NCBI GenBank assembly: GCA_963070105.1
Contig: OY718804.1
Location: 9,702,317 to 9,766,316 of the forward strand
DNA: 64,000 nt
Source of the DNA: Litomosoides sigmodontis
Lineage: Eukaryota > Nematoda > Chromadorea > Rhabditida > Onchocercidae
Direction of reading: 5' to 3'
In this document: positions 39,430 to 52,204 of the stretch, piece by piece
Layout: every line of letters begins with the position of its first letter
Position numbering within the stretch: the first letter of the stretch is position 1
Translations under genes and position numbers: made by a program
The notes under the pieces: generated by a model
Told to the model about the DNA's origin: nothing
The model's input: only the letters and a program-made list of their open reading frames with translations
Database searches by the model: none

Positions 39430-39898
39430 AAGAAGGAATTTTTTCCTATCTCTTTCGATTCTTCTTCCTCTTCCTATATATAACTAACGAGTTCACCCTT
39501 CCACCTCTTCTTTAATTTGCAATTTTTAAAAATTTGAAACGATAAAAATGAATTGTTTTGATTTTTGTTTGAATTTTGCTGAACTTGCAAGGCAAACCTT
39601 TTTTGCAATTTGAAAACTATTAGGCCATACAAATTCAAGCTTACCATTGAACCGTTCAGCTACGTTTTTTTTTTTCTCTTGCTCTTTCTTTGTTCCGCTT
39701 CCTCCCAAGGAATTTTGTCAGACGTTGGGGTGAATCTTTGTTGTTTTTAATTTCACTACAAATAGTGAAACTTTTGCAAAATAATTTTCAGTAAGTTAAA
39801 CACTTCTAAATGAAATGAACTTACGTCCGTGCGTATGTAATTTTTCAAATAGCAAACAAAAATTTTTCACTGGAAATTGAAACAGCGGATTTGTTGCA

Positions 39899-39904
39899 AA
39901 ATAA
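39899..39904 (+). terminator. Candidate poly(A) signal for pros-1
   Basis: AATAAA about 470 bases after the pros-1 stop, the first good hexamer I see there. Confidence 0.35.
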
Positions 39905-40299
39905 ATTAAACTGAGAAGAAGGCATTCTTAGCGGGAGGAGGACGAATGAAATGATATTTGTTGACGGTGAACGAAGTGAAATGATCGGATCATCGATTCA
40001 TTGTGTAAATTTGATTGATGAAATTATATTTCGTTTCCTTTCCAATTTTCAAGGATTTATTGAAGCGAAACGAAGTTACCACTTACTTAAAATGAGATTT
40101 TTCGAAATTTAATTTTAAAATTTGTTTGGTAAATTTCTGCAACTTTTGATGAGAAAATTTATTTCGAAAGTTTAAGTGAATTTGTAAACATTCTAAAATT
40201 TAGTTGATGACTTTGGATCGTTTTCATCTTTTCCTTGTCAGAAACTGAAAAACTATGGATTGGATTCTTTTTCTTTAAAAAAAACTGTCTCTCGTTACA

Positions 40300-40302
<3 letters not shown>

Positions 40303-40375
<73 letters not shown>

Positions 40376-40388
40376 GTGTGTGTGTGTG
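40303..40388 (+). repeat. (TG)n microsatellite, about 42 copies
   Basis: An 85-base TG tract broken by a single C at about 40371, in the 3' flank of pros-1. Confidence 0.95.
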
Positions 40389-42667
40389 GTGTAAATATTT
40401 GAGAAAAAGATAGCGGAATTTACCAATAATCGTTTTTAAGTTAAAGATTAAATAGTTTCAAAAATTTGACGTTTACTAAAAATGTTACTTATTTTGCCAA
40501 AAAAAAGTTGCAGTTTTTTAATTCATTTTTGCATAGTTAATAATAACAGTAATAGTAATTAATAATGATAATAATAAATATTTTTAAAAGAGAAAAAACA
40601 ATAAAGTACGGTGAATTTTATTTTTCATTTAATTATTCCTCAACTGACACATACCAAAAAGGCATCATCAAAGCAGTGAATTCTTACACATGAAAATATT
40701 AAGTTTGACCCGATGATGATGGTAGTACGGACGATCTCATGCCGGACACACACATCGTATACGCAAGTCATTTGCCTCCGGAAAATGATAATTCACATTT
40801 TCAACAACTCCAACAAATAATTTCATTTAATTCAATTGCTGTGGCATTCCAAATTATTAAGGGAACCATAATATTCATTAATAATTAATAATAATTCTTA
40901 AATTGACCACAGATGTGTACATAATTATTTTGGTATAGTTCCAGCTAAATTTCATTTAATAAGTAAGGCAAATGTTAGCATTTTTCATAATTAGCAAAAA
41001 ATTTACTAGCAGAATTTTAAAAAGTGTATTTGATAAATGTCGTAAGACTGTTAGTTGAACTTTTTCAATTTCTTCATCTTTTTGAAATGTTACGAAACGG
41101 CTCCTTGCATTGTCTGTGATCATATTTGTCTCGTTGTTTTCGTGTAATTAATTTGTTTCTTTTTTTTTAAAAAAAACAAACTGAAATTAGCAAATGATGA
41201 AGAGAAATTTCCTTAGTGTAAAATTGATAAGTGATTTCTTGTCAGTTATAATTTACCAACTGGCATATTTGCGTATTTCAAATGCTTTGATTCTTTTAGA
41301 TTTTAAAATTCAATTAATTTTTCCAGAAAATCCCACTTTTTCTTACGCTTATTTTCCAATATCATTTCACTTTTTCTTTCGACCTTTGTTATCAGTGATA
41401 ATTCTGAAAGCAACTATGATTAGACGTGAATGATAATTGTATTTATTACTCATTTACGGAAGGATATATCCTACAATTTAATAATAAATGATCGAAATGG
41501 TGCTATTTCAAGTTAACGCCGTCGTTTTCTATATTTTTCCCCTTTTTTTCAAAAAAAAAAGATAATATTTAATGCTTAAAGTGCAAGAAATTATTTTTTT
41601 TAAAAAAAAGGCAATGTACATGGAAATACAATGTACGTGGTGGAAGTGGAAAAAAAACGAGATTATTGAATATGTTTTGTTAGAACAAATTTGTTTTATA
41701 ATTTTTGGGGAATCAGATAAAACCAAAGGTTCTCTCATTCTTTTTTTTCCAAAAAAGAATTTTTCTTTTCCAAAATAATTCATACTTCATTGAAATGAAT
41801 TGAAATTATGGCATACAAATTACGATTTGAAAATAAATAGGCGTAATTCTTACCTAATGTTGTTGTTTATTGCTATCATCTGTCCAACTGCATCGTTGGC
41901 TAATTTCACAAAAATGAATTCTTCAAATTTCCCCATTTTTCACTGCTTTATAAAATTAATGATTAGCACCTGAGCGCATAGTTTTTTTTTGCCTAAACAA
42001 TTTGTTTAAATTGTAAAAATTTGCATAAATTACGAAAGAACAAAATATGCGAAGTGATTGCTAGCTCGCTCATAATTTTTTCCACTTCTATCATTGCATT
42101 TTTTTTTTCAATTTTCTACAAAAGGAGAGGAAAAAAAAAAGTGTAAAATTTGCTTGTTTGTATTAAAGTGTGCATATTATTGCTAATTATGATTATGGCA
42201 ATTATTGTGATTGCGATTGTCACTGTCTTGCTTGAAATAGCACGGAAATTGTCATCGAAATTGCATATCCCTCCTCTTTCACTTTGTGAGATAATTCCTT
42301 TTCCATTTCTTTCTCACTTTCCTTCTCTTTTCCCTCTAATTATCGGTGGTTGTTTGCTTGCCTTTTCATTTACAATAAAAAATGATTGTAAAAAAAAAAG
42401 CCAACAATGAATCATTTAATAATTAATAGCAACAATAATTGCTGCTACTAATAATAATAATAATAATAGCAATAATCAACAGTTATGAAAATTTCAAATT
42501 TTAGCCTCTTTGATGACAAAAGAAAGAAGGAAATCAGTGAGCAATTTACATGGAGAGCTTTAAATGAGACAAATTTTGACTTGAATTTCCTTAATTGTCT
42601 TTTGAAATTTCTTCAAAGAAGCTCATTTGACCGATTGGTGCCGGGTAATTGCTGAGGCTTCATTCGA

Positions 42668-45600
42668 TTATTCCGTGCTAACTGTATGAGCTTCTGAATC
42701 CATGCTATTATCCGTATCAGCGTCATTGACGTCACCACCGCCCACGCTATTATCACTCGCCGATGACATTTCCGGATCGGAACCATTCGTTGAACACGTG
42801 GAATTTCGCCATCCCTCTTCCGTTGCCAAATGTCTAATTGCAGAAAAAGAAGGGTGAGCTTTGACATTTGCATTAATATGATTTTGCTAGAACAATTAAT
42901 TCATCCCTTCTGAATTCAGGTCATTGGATTATTCTGGAAAAGGCTACTCAGTTAGATATTCATAAAACTAAATTTTACTTTTTTAACTTTTCACTTGAAT
43001 TTCGAACAGTTGAACCGGAGGTGCACTCATTTGTCGTCACGGTCGGTGATGCTAATTTGCTACCGCTAGAGCAATTGCTGCTCTTTGCAGTGTTACTCAA
43101 TTTATGTGTTAAATGTTGATTTGCTAATTTGGTTAATAACCAATTTTCGTTTGACATCGAATTGCTAGCAATTTTTTTGCCTTAAAATAAATTTATTTAA
43201 AAAGTAAAAAAAAAAAAAGAATTTACTTAACAACGTAAGAAGAACACGACGGTTCTTTTCAACTAAATTTCAAATTAAAATTATCATCGAAGAATGAGTG
43301 TTAGGAGAGGACGAAACCTGCAGAGGGTAATTTCACATCAAACAGTTGCTTTGTTGATTGTTGCAGTGGACGACTGCTAGCAGACGTTCGACAACATCGT
43401 TCCATCTTCCCTTTTGCGGTACCGCTTGGGTCAGCTGATCGTAGCTTATGGATCTCTCGAAGTGTTTTCATTTTTTGAGCAATTAAGTAATCTAATTTGT
43501 GTAGAAATTGTCGTCGACAGATAGCATTATGGCTATTCAATGGATTAGTTGTTGTAAAATTTGCATAATATTGCTCGTGAAGTTTATTTATTCCTAATTT
43601 TGGCCTACTGCAAAGCCTTTCAATGCTTAATCTTGCAGAGTTATGGCCCAAATTAGCTAACCCTTGGCATTTACTAAAACACTCCACACTTCTCCTCATT
43701 GGTCTCTTTGATAAATTAGTCCTTCTTCTGCATAAATTGTCAATTTGGAGCTGACTTGAATTTTCATCAATAATTGTCCCTTTACTGTCTGAAATTTAAT
43801 TAAATTAACAATAGGAACTGAAACGAGAACTGACAAGTGAAATGAGATGAAAATCGATAATATGCTAGATCAAACAAGGTGAAATTTATTTAATTTATTA
43901 ATGCACACAAAAATACTTAGTGCTCGAAGCCAACGACTTGAACTGTCATAATTATGAATGAAAAAAGGGAAGGAAAATGTTAAAATTTATTGATGAAAAT
44001 TTGTGAAAAATACCACTGCAGTACAAAATGCTGGAAAAGTAAGCAACAACAGTACGTCAGTAATTAACAATAACGTGCTTTTAGCAAAAAAATTCAGGAA
44101 AAATTATTAGTTGAAAGTAATTAGTTTTTATAAAAAGGAAAAAAAAAACTATCATTGCTAATATCAACGGTTATAAGTGTTCCTGCAGAATTTTGATGAA
44201 TATGAGGAACTAGCTGACAGTCAAAGACGTACCGAACTTTTGTTGTTTTTGTTTTTTGCTATTGGCAGCAGCCAACCGCTGGTTAATTAATTCACTAATT
44301 GCATTTGTCAATTGTTGTTGTGAAATTTTTGTGGAAAGTTGAACGGCTGCATCCTTCGTTGTGACGTGTTCTGTCCTTTCCGTCACTTGCGTTTGCTTAT
44401 TCCTCGATTTTTGATGTTTCGTCAGAAAGTGAAAAATGATTAGTGACGAATGAAAAAACCAAAGGACAAATTCCTCAGAGGTATTGCAATTAATTAGTCA
44501 TTCATAAAACACACCTAGCATTAATTAAGTTAATTAATTTAAGTTGCAGCAGCACACTATTTGATAAATAATACAGCACAGATATTACTATTCTTTAAAT
44601 TACCCTTAACGTTACAGTTGTTTTGTTTCTAATAGAAAGAGATTTTTTTTCAGTACTTGCATGGCAACATGTCGCACTGTTACACCTATCCCAGTTCTTT
44701 CATTCATCCGGCACAAATCCGTCTGCGTATTCCGGTTAACGACAAGAATGCTATGATGGAAATTCACAGGATGAGCACAACAATCCACGTTAAAAATACG
44801 CATTGCAACGTGAATGTGCAGATTTTTAGACGAATTATCTGTTGGGTATAATTTCATTATTCCTTGACAATTCGCCATATCCTTGAAATAACCGAGCAAA
44901 ACAAATCTGTGAATTTCTTTTTTTTAATAAATTAAAATGTTCGAATAGTTTAGATTGAAAGTTTTTGAAAATATCGGTAAATGGTAAAAGAGCTTTGCAT
45001 TGTATGAAACTGCACTTTAGCACACAAGAAATTTTTTGAACAAACTGTGAATGGAAAATTTTTGCAAATTTAATTTTATCCATTAAATTAAATTAAAATC
45101 AATTTGTTACCTTTGTTCCACGAAATGAACCTAAGCTAACATTGCAGGAATAAATGGATTGATCGTCGCAAATTGCTCGAATGCGAAGATCGCCGTTAGC
45201 CATTTCACTCAGGAAATTCGCCTCGTTAATTAAGTAACATCTTTTACCGACATCACTCCAACATTCTGCAAATCAATCGATATTCTCAAACTCAACTTTT
45301 CATTGCACTTAATGAAAAATTTCAGCTTCTGCTGATTAATTCTGCAAAAAAAAAAGATTGAATCCTTTTTTTTGGATGAAAATATTTTAGAATTAATAAT
45401 AAATTGTAATATTTAAATTATAATTTGCGAATGACTAATTTCGCACGTCTATCGATGGTGGTTTAGCTGAAATTTTAGCCTAACATAACATTTCATTTTT
45501 AATTGATGAATTAAATTAAATAGGAAATGAATAAGTGCACTATCCATGTGAAATGGTAAACCATTCGTAATCACCAAATTTGATTTCCATGGATCGAACG

Positions 45601-45707
45601 TTCACCGAATCGGCGACCAATTCCATTGACTCGATAAAAAATTCGAAGCAGAACAGACACCTTTCCTGCAACGATGACATTTCACGAAATGGCAATTCAG
45701 GGCACAT
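42668..45707 (-). CDS. Unrecognised single-pass membrane protein
   Basis: Coding exons on the minus strand, 5' to 3': 45707-45575 (tentative first exon, ATG), 45265-45111, 44906-44657, 44473-44233, 43788-43318, 43180-42979 and 42833-42668 (TAA). The last four join cleanly. The N-terminal part is Cys-containing and looks extracellular (CWSDVGKRCYLIN, then NVDCCAHPV). A hydrophobic segment EFVLWFFHSSLIIFHFL resembles one membrane helix. The long C-terminal part is basic, then Ser/Asn-rich, ending in an acidic Asp/Ser tail. Length about 540-550 aa. Joining 45111 (phase 0) to 44906 (needs phase 2) fails; a 29-base microexon at about 45045-45017 would fix it. The 44473 exon uses a GAG acceptor and the 43180 exon an AAG acceptor, both unusual. 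I do not recognise the family; a receptor-like role is only a guess from layout. Confidence 0.65.
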
Positions 45708-47732
45708 CCGTTGCTATGGAAGCGCAAAAATTGTTATCGATGAGTGGGACAAAATGAAACGGAATAATTTTCCGGAAACAATTTAGATATGTAAATGCTA
45801 CCAATGCTACTGAGATGAGTGCTAATGGTTTTAGCATGTTGCTGCCGGAATAATTTTCCGGTGCTGATAGTGATAATAGTTATTATTATTACTATTATTA
45901 TTCTAGGGAAAATAGCAAAAAATTAAGACTGCACCTCTGCCATTTCAAGATTAGAGTAATAGGACCAAGTAGAATTGATTAAAATGATTATTAATTAGGA
46001 TAATTAAAGTGATTTGATTGAAGTAATTAAAATAATTGAGAAGATTAAAGTGGCAACGTTGAAACAATAGAGCAAGTGGACCTTGGAAAATGCAAACTTT
46101 CAGTGGTTGTAAGCTGACACTTTTTTTTTAAATTAGCATTATTTTTATCTTATCAGAAGATTGCGCTTATCACTGCAACAGTTCCCAATTATATCAGTAA
46201 ACAAGCAACGTCTTATCACAACTTGCAGCACTGTTATCACTTCCACGTAGTCTCCCATTCATCAGATGTTTTCAATAAATGAAAAAGTAAGCAAAGATGA
46301 AAACCATAAAAACCTATGTTAATACTTTGGAATAAAAATTAAGAGAAGGGCAGAGCAGAGGAAAACAGAGGGAGAGAGCGTGCGCGAGAGTGAGGAAAAG
46401 AGAGAAAGGAAGAAAGAGAAAAAATTTTGAATTAAAAAAGCGATGTGACGGTGAAAGGAAGGAAAGAGGGAAAATTGAAATTAATGTATTTATTTATTAT
46501 TTTTTTTCAAAAAAAAGGAAGGAAAAAAGGGTAATAAAAATTTTATGTTAGCGGAAAATGGGTAAAAATGGTTGGTTGAGAACTGGTTTTATTCACTTTT
46601 AATTCACTGCCAGCCTTTTTGTCAGAGAGACAGCAAATTCTATTCAAAGTGTGCCTTTGCATCGTTGCATCTCAATTCCCTGAGAGAGAGAGAAAAAAAA
46701 AACTCTTTCGCATCTTTTAATCCTTCCAATTCTTCTTTCCTCTCTGAACTTACTCTTTTAAATTTGATTTCTATTACGCCTCCCATCTTTCACTTTCATA
46801 TTTATTGCCAGAGTTAATTAATTAATTAATTCAATTGTTGTTGGACAATTAACAGTCGATCACTGACCATTAGTCATTGCTAGAAGTTATCATTAAATGA
46901 CTTTTATTATATATTAAAATGTTTTCATTAATTTACATAAATATTTGATGGAATTATTCGAATGCCATTATCATCGATGCATCTCTCCTATTTCGCCCGT
47001 TTTTTTTGAGTGTTAATTGAGGCTTCAGTGAAAGAGATGTTATTTTTAAAGTGAAAATTTTTGCAAAAATTCGCCTTCCACCCCTATCGTTATTATCAGT
47101 CTCATCAAAGGTACCAACACTGATTGATACCGATAAGAGATTTTATCTCATTCACTTACTACGCATGTTTTTCAAGTAAGATATTTCAAAAAAAAAAAGA
47201 AATGCATAAAAGCATAGAAATATGAAATGCATTTTAAAAATAAAATTTTGCCAATAACTGTGAAGTGATATCACTATAGCCTTATCAATATGAAAGTTGG
47301 AATTCCTTATCAAATTATTTAGCGTTGTAACTGATAGCGCTATCACTTTGACAGTAGCGAGCAATGAAGTTTGCAACAAACTAAGTGTTACAGATGACAG
47401 TGCAATTTGTAGTTGAAAGAAAGATGACTTAGCGGCATAGCATTCTTTTTCTCTTCGCGTAAAATACGTGAAATATTCAAAATGAAATTTTTAACGAAAT
47501 GAAGGAGAGAGCTGCTCGCTGCGCATCAACTACATGCTGCTGCATCCTTTCAGGGAGTATCTATCATTCACTGCAACAACAAGCAACAAGCAGTAATTCG
47601 ACTCACTTAAATGGTCATTGAATTGGTGGAGCTGTTTCCCTGTAAATTAAAATTTTCAAATTCTTTCCTCTCTTTCTTTCACTTTTTACTTGGCAAGCAC
47701 TACGGCGCACAGAAATCGTTACGGAAATTTAG
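45708..47732. other. Divergent intergenic region (shared upstream region)
   Basis: Lies between the minus-strand membrane-protein gene and the plus-strand transporter, so it probably contains both promoters. It shows GA tracts (about 46363-46410 and 46682-46692), AT-rich DNA and no supportable exon. The first exon of the left gene is itself uncertain: a plus-strand frame (ATG 45589 to 45786) overlaps it antisense and looks equally protein-like. Confidence 0.5.
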
Positions 47733-47756
47733 AGTGAAATCGAAGAGGTCGACAGC

Positions 47757-50700
47757 ATGCTGTACAGCATCAATCGTTTTCACATATTCGTCCTCATCAC
47801 CTGGCAATTCAGCATATTCTTTGCATCACAAATGATTTATCCAATCTTTTCAAATTATATCCCACAATGGCGTTGCTCAGTGAATCAGTCATTCTCCAAC
47901 AATTGCACCATTTTTCAGTCCTGCAAAGATAGCATTCAGTTTGACGAGGTATTTCATTTCAGGTTTTCCGTTCACTCATCCATTTCCACTTCCGTAATTC
48001 TGCTCACTTACTCACTTACAACGAGTAATTTATAACATTTTTCTTTTTTGATAGTTTTAATTAATCAGTGCTATTTTTGACTTCTTTCATCGCTCTTTCG
48101 TTGGCTCAATAAAAATACTTTGTTCGTTTCATCGTTTTTTTTTCCCGTCGAAAATTTCATTGTTCATTTCTAGCAATTCCGGTTTTCTCCACACCTCTCA
48201 GCTAGCTCAAAAGCTCAATAATGAATTCTTTCGTTCAATCACATCGATCAATTTAATTTTGCAACGATTTTTCACGAGTGCTTCTGCTCCTTGTAAATCA
48301 CTAAATCATTTTATCACTTAGTGAGGGAAATCAGCGATTCGCTGAAGTAATGAAATTTTTCCTCAGGTAGCATTTTTCTCGACAGCTCTCGAGTACGGTT
48401 GGATTTGCGGTGCGTCCGCGTATTGGGCATCATTCTTCAGTCAACTGCAATTTCTTGGTGTTTTGTTGGGTACTATAATTACCGGAACACTGTCGGATAT
48501 CTTTGGACGCCATTCCATAGCTTTAATTTCACTCGCATGTGGCATTATTGTTTCCTTCTGTTCAGGTATCATCCCATCCTATCATGGAAACATTCCGGAT
48601 TTTATGATTCATACAAACAGACAACATGAAATTGTCATAAAATTTTTATTATCACTATTAAGTGCTACTGCTGTTTCGTGCATATCAATTGAGGAGTGTC
48701 GACAAGTAATTTTAAATATTTGCAAAGAAATTAAGATATTTTAAGCTAACTATTGTAGTGCTTAATTAGCTACCAAACATTGACTGTCCTCTGCTATTAA
48801 GCTGTGTGCTAATGATTTATTCAGTAATTCGGTAATTTCTACCCAACTACTGATGCTGTCTGCAACTTTAGAACACAATGCAAGCATAGTATCTACTCAC
48901 ATCTATCAGTCAAAGTTTATTTTAATTGAAAAAAAAAATGAAGGTGCTAAGTGATTTTTTTATTTTTACCGCCTAATTTTTGTTTAAATTTCAGGTTTAG
49001 CACCGAGTTGGAAAATTTTGTTGCTTTTAAGATTTTTCGTTGGCCTTTTCATTGGTGGCACTATTGTGGTAGTGTGTACTTATGTGATGGAAATGCTTCT
49101 ACCCAAACAACGTATGGCACTCAGAGCTTTTTTCAATTGGGTAATTGACACTTTCCAATTTGCAAATTAAAAAACGATTTAAGATTAGCTTTTTTTTCTT
49201 TTTAAAAAGATCGTTCAAATTTAAGTGAAATACGAATAAAAATGGAGAGGAAAGGAATGCAGTGATATTCCATTATTCATTATAATTTGTTATTATCTAT
49301 TACTATAATTTGATTTAAAAATTAACTGTTGCTAAACCAATTCATGATACTTTGAGTATTTTAGTTTAATTAATTTCAAGTCTAACAGGTGTTTGAAAAC
49401 TCAATTCACCTACTTCAGCTAGTTAGAAAATTTGTTAATTATTTTAAAATTTGAAACGTTGCAAGTGTGGGATTCAATTTTGCAATGAATGCTTGAAAAA
49501 AAAGTCTGATCTAACTGTGTGCATGTAACCTATTTTTTCGAAATTCATAAATATTGCAATTTTCTATTTCTCCTACTTCTTTGCACTTTATAATATAATT
49601 ATGGCGCATTAGCATCAGTCTATGCTTATTGGTAGAAGAACTCTATCTTTTTTTATTTCTGAAGATCATCCAGTTAATCACTTAATTAAGTGAAAACATT
49701 AGCGGCATGACAATGTAAAATGTAGTAGCTAAAGAAAAATAAGTAGTAAAAAAGTAAAATATTTTATAAAATTCGAATAAAAAAATCGATAAAAAAGCAA
49801 GACGTAGATCGCAGGGTGTTGCGCGTTTGATGATGACAGCTATATGTTACGCGTTACCGGAATGGCGTCTGGCGTCATTCGGAAATGCTGTAGCTGCTTT
49901 ACCGGCTCTTCTTATTGTCTTCTTCATTTTTCCGGAAAGTCCAACGTGGCTTCATAGCAAGGTATTCTAATAATTCATTTCAACCAATTATTCTGCCAAC
50001 TGTCCTCTTTTCAAAATTTGAATTAAGACTCTCACCCAATTTTAAAGAATCGTTTGGATGAAATGCGTGAAAGTGAGAAAAAAATTGCACGTATAGCTGG
50101 CATACCATACGTCGAAGTGGAACATAAAATGGTGGAAAAAAATAAACGTTTGATTGATGTCATCCGACAATCAACCTACGCCAAACGGTATGTGTAAATT
50201 CTCACGAAATTTCGAAATTTCTCTTCTCTTTGAAATTAATTATCCGATTCATTTATTTATGAGTTGTCTTGCGACGATAGACTGATAAGTTGAGATTACT
50301 TACTCATTCGTAATAAACAGCAATCAAAATTCTTTCCAAAGTATTCCTTTCTAATATCACAAGAACTCCATTTTCACATCTTCTGGCGTAAAATCAGAAA
50401 TCGAGAGGAGTAGAAATTGGATTGAGAAGAAAGTTATTTGCTGTTAGATTTTGTCTGATGTATTTTACTTAAACTAAACAGTGGCTAGTTGAAACTTACA
50501 ATTGAAATTTGTAATTAGTGGGAAAAATCCCGATGGGAATTATTGCAACTGAATAAAATGTTCTGAACATTTGAAGGTTCATTAATTGTAATTTCTCATT
50601 AAAATTCGCGGTGAGCTGACAGTTACAATTCCGGCAGTGCAATAATTAATTAGAAGTTAGGCGGCTACAATTAATAACTGATTTGTTAATTAGCTAAGCA

Positions 50701-52046
50701 AAATAATTAATCAAAACAATAATACTATTCTTACGTTTTATTTATCGTTCAGACTGTTTATCTTATGGCTAATATGGTTTACGGCATCGTTATGTGGATA
50801 TGCGATTGATTTGAACTCATCACGCTTAAGTGGCAATCTGTTCCTCAATCAGGCGCTATTTTCCATCCTTATTGCTGCTTCTAAGGTTCCTTTCCTGCTG
50901 AAAATATTTAAATTATTTGCTAAAAGGAAGCGGATGAGCTTTAATTGAATACAAAAATAAAACTGAACAGAATACACTTGTTGATTCGAAATTTTTACTT
51001 CTACATTTTCAGCTATTAATCTGTTCATTTTGTCACGCAAAAATTTCTAATGGAAAAGAAAGGATGAAACTGAATTTGAAATTTTACAGACTAATTATTA
51101 TTAAGTAATAAAAATTTGAATGGTACACCACCTCAATTACTTGCAGGTAATATTGGTAATTTACGATACAGCAAATAAAAATTTCAATCGCCGCAAACTA
51201 CATCAGTATGCTCAATTAGCTGTTTGCATATGCTTCCTAGCATTGACCATTCTTGTTTATTTCCATTATCAGGTTAGCGCACTAATACTTCTTTCAGACA
51301 AACACTCTTGAAGAACATCACGAGCTTTATCATCTGTTTTCCATTTAAAAATAAAGATGAAATTTTTTTGAAAATAAAAATTTCAGACGGTAAAAGTGCA
51401 AGTGGAAATGATAAATGATTCAAATAATCTGATTCAATCTTTCACATTATTAATAACATAACATACATTAACTTAAGGGTATCGCTATACTGGTAATTAA
51501 TCTAATTGGCACAATATTTATCGAGTATACATGGGATGCATGTTACTTATGTGCGGTCGAATCAATGCCAACATCGATGCGTGCTTCTTCTCTTGGTTCA
51601 TGCTCGTTTATCGCTAGAATCGGTGCTTTATTTTCACCGACGGTATTTTTTAACTAACAGTTTAAACAGTTTTGGAAAAGAATTGAACAAACCCGAAAGG
51701 AAACGAAACATTCACCATTTTGTTCTAAATTTTTTCATACCTTTTACAAATTTCTCAATTTGCTATTCAAAGAAAGAAGGAAAAAAAATCGATGCATTCA
51801 GACGTTCTCTTCTTTTCTGTATTTCAGTAATAATGTAAATAATTCGATCTTCATTTTTAGATCTTCTTCCTATCAAATATATGGCCACCATCAGCTTATC
51901 TAATTGTTGTAATAGTTGGCCTGGTTAGCCTAACTTCCTCATGCTTATTTCTGGTGGAAACAAAAGATGTTCATCTTGACAGAGTGGATGAAGAAAGTAT
52001 CAGCATTCAAGAGGAGCAAATACCAATGGTATCAAGGAAACAGTAA
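47757..52046 (+). CDS. Major facilitator transporter, SLC22-like (organic cation/anion type)
   Basis: Nine exons join in phase: from 47733 or ATG 47757 to 47948, then 48367-48565, 48995-49140, 49815-49961, 50048-50187, 50753-50885, 51147-51272, 51478-51642 and 51861-52046 (TAA), 477 aa from the ATG. Family marks: a short Cys-containing loop after the first helix (QWRCSVNQSFSNNC), the MFS motif GTLSDIFGRH after helix 2, RFFVGLFIGG in helix 4, the post-helix-6 motif PESPTWLHSK before the central cytoplasmic loop, and VESMPTSMRASSLGS in the second half. About 12 helices, ending in an acidic cytoplasmic tail. Such plasma-membrane carriers move organic ions; the substrate cannot be read here. TTTAG at 47732 leaves a short leader before the ATG, so either trans-splicing occurs there or another 5' exon exists. 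The 50048 and 51478 exons use AAG acceptors. Confidence 0.9.
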
Positions 52047-52198
52047 CAGTTGCGCAATTGAACAACATGAAAATGAATTTTTTTTCCGAAACAACTGCTT
52101 CAAATACATTTACAATCACAATCCTTCCTATGGCTGTTCGCTTTTCTTCAAGAATAACTCAAAAGTACCTTAAAAAGAGATGCATTTTGATCAGTTTC

Positions 52199-52204
52199 AA
52201 TAAA
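52199..52204 (+). terminator. Poly(A) signal of the SLC22-like gene
   Basis: AATAAA 153 bases after the stop codon at 52044-52046, a normal distance for a nematode 3' UTR. Confidence 0.6.

Larger units (their letters stand above)
39430..42667. other. Convergent intergenic region between pros-1 and the minus-strand membrane-protein gene
   Basis: Apart from the TG repeat and a pros-1 poly(A) candidate, I see only AT-rich DNA. Frames at 41194-41433 and 41529-41783 are Phe/Lys-rich and open on both strands through A/T runs; no gene is called. An AAT/ATA-rich stretch lies at 42418-42475. Confidence 0.55.

Noticed and set aside
41529..41783. Opposing frames on both strands
   Set aside because: Phe/Lys-rich reads through A and T runs, without splice sites or recognisable motif.
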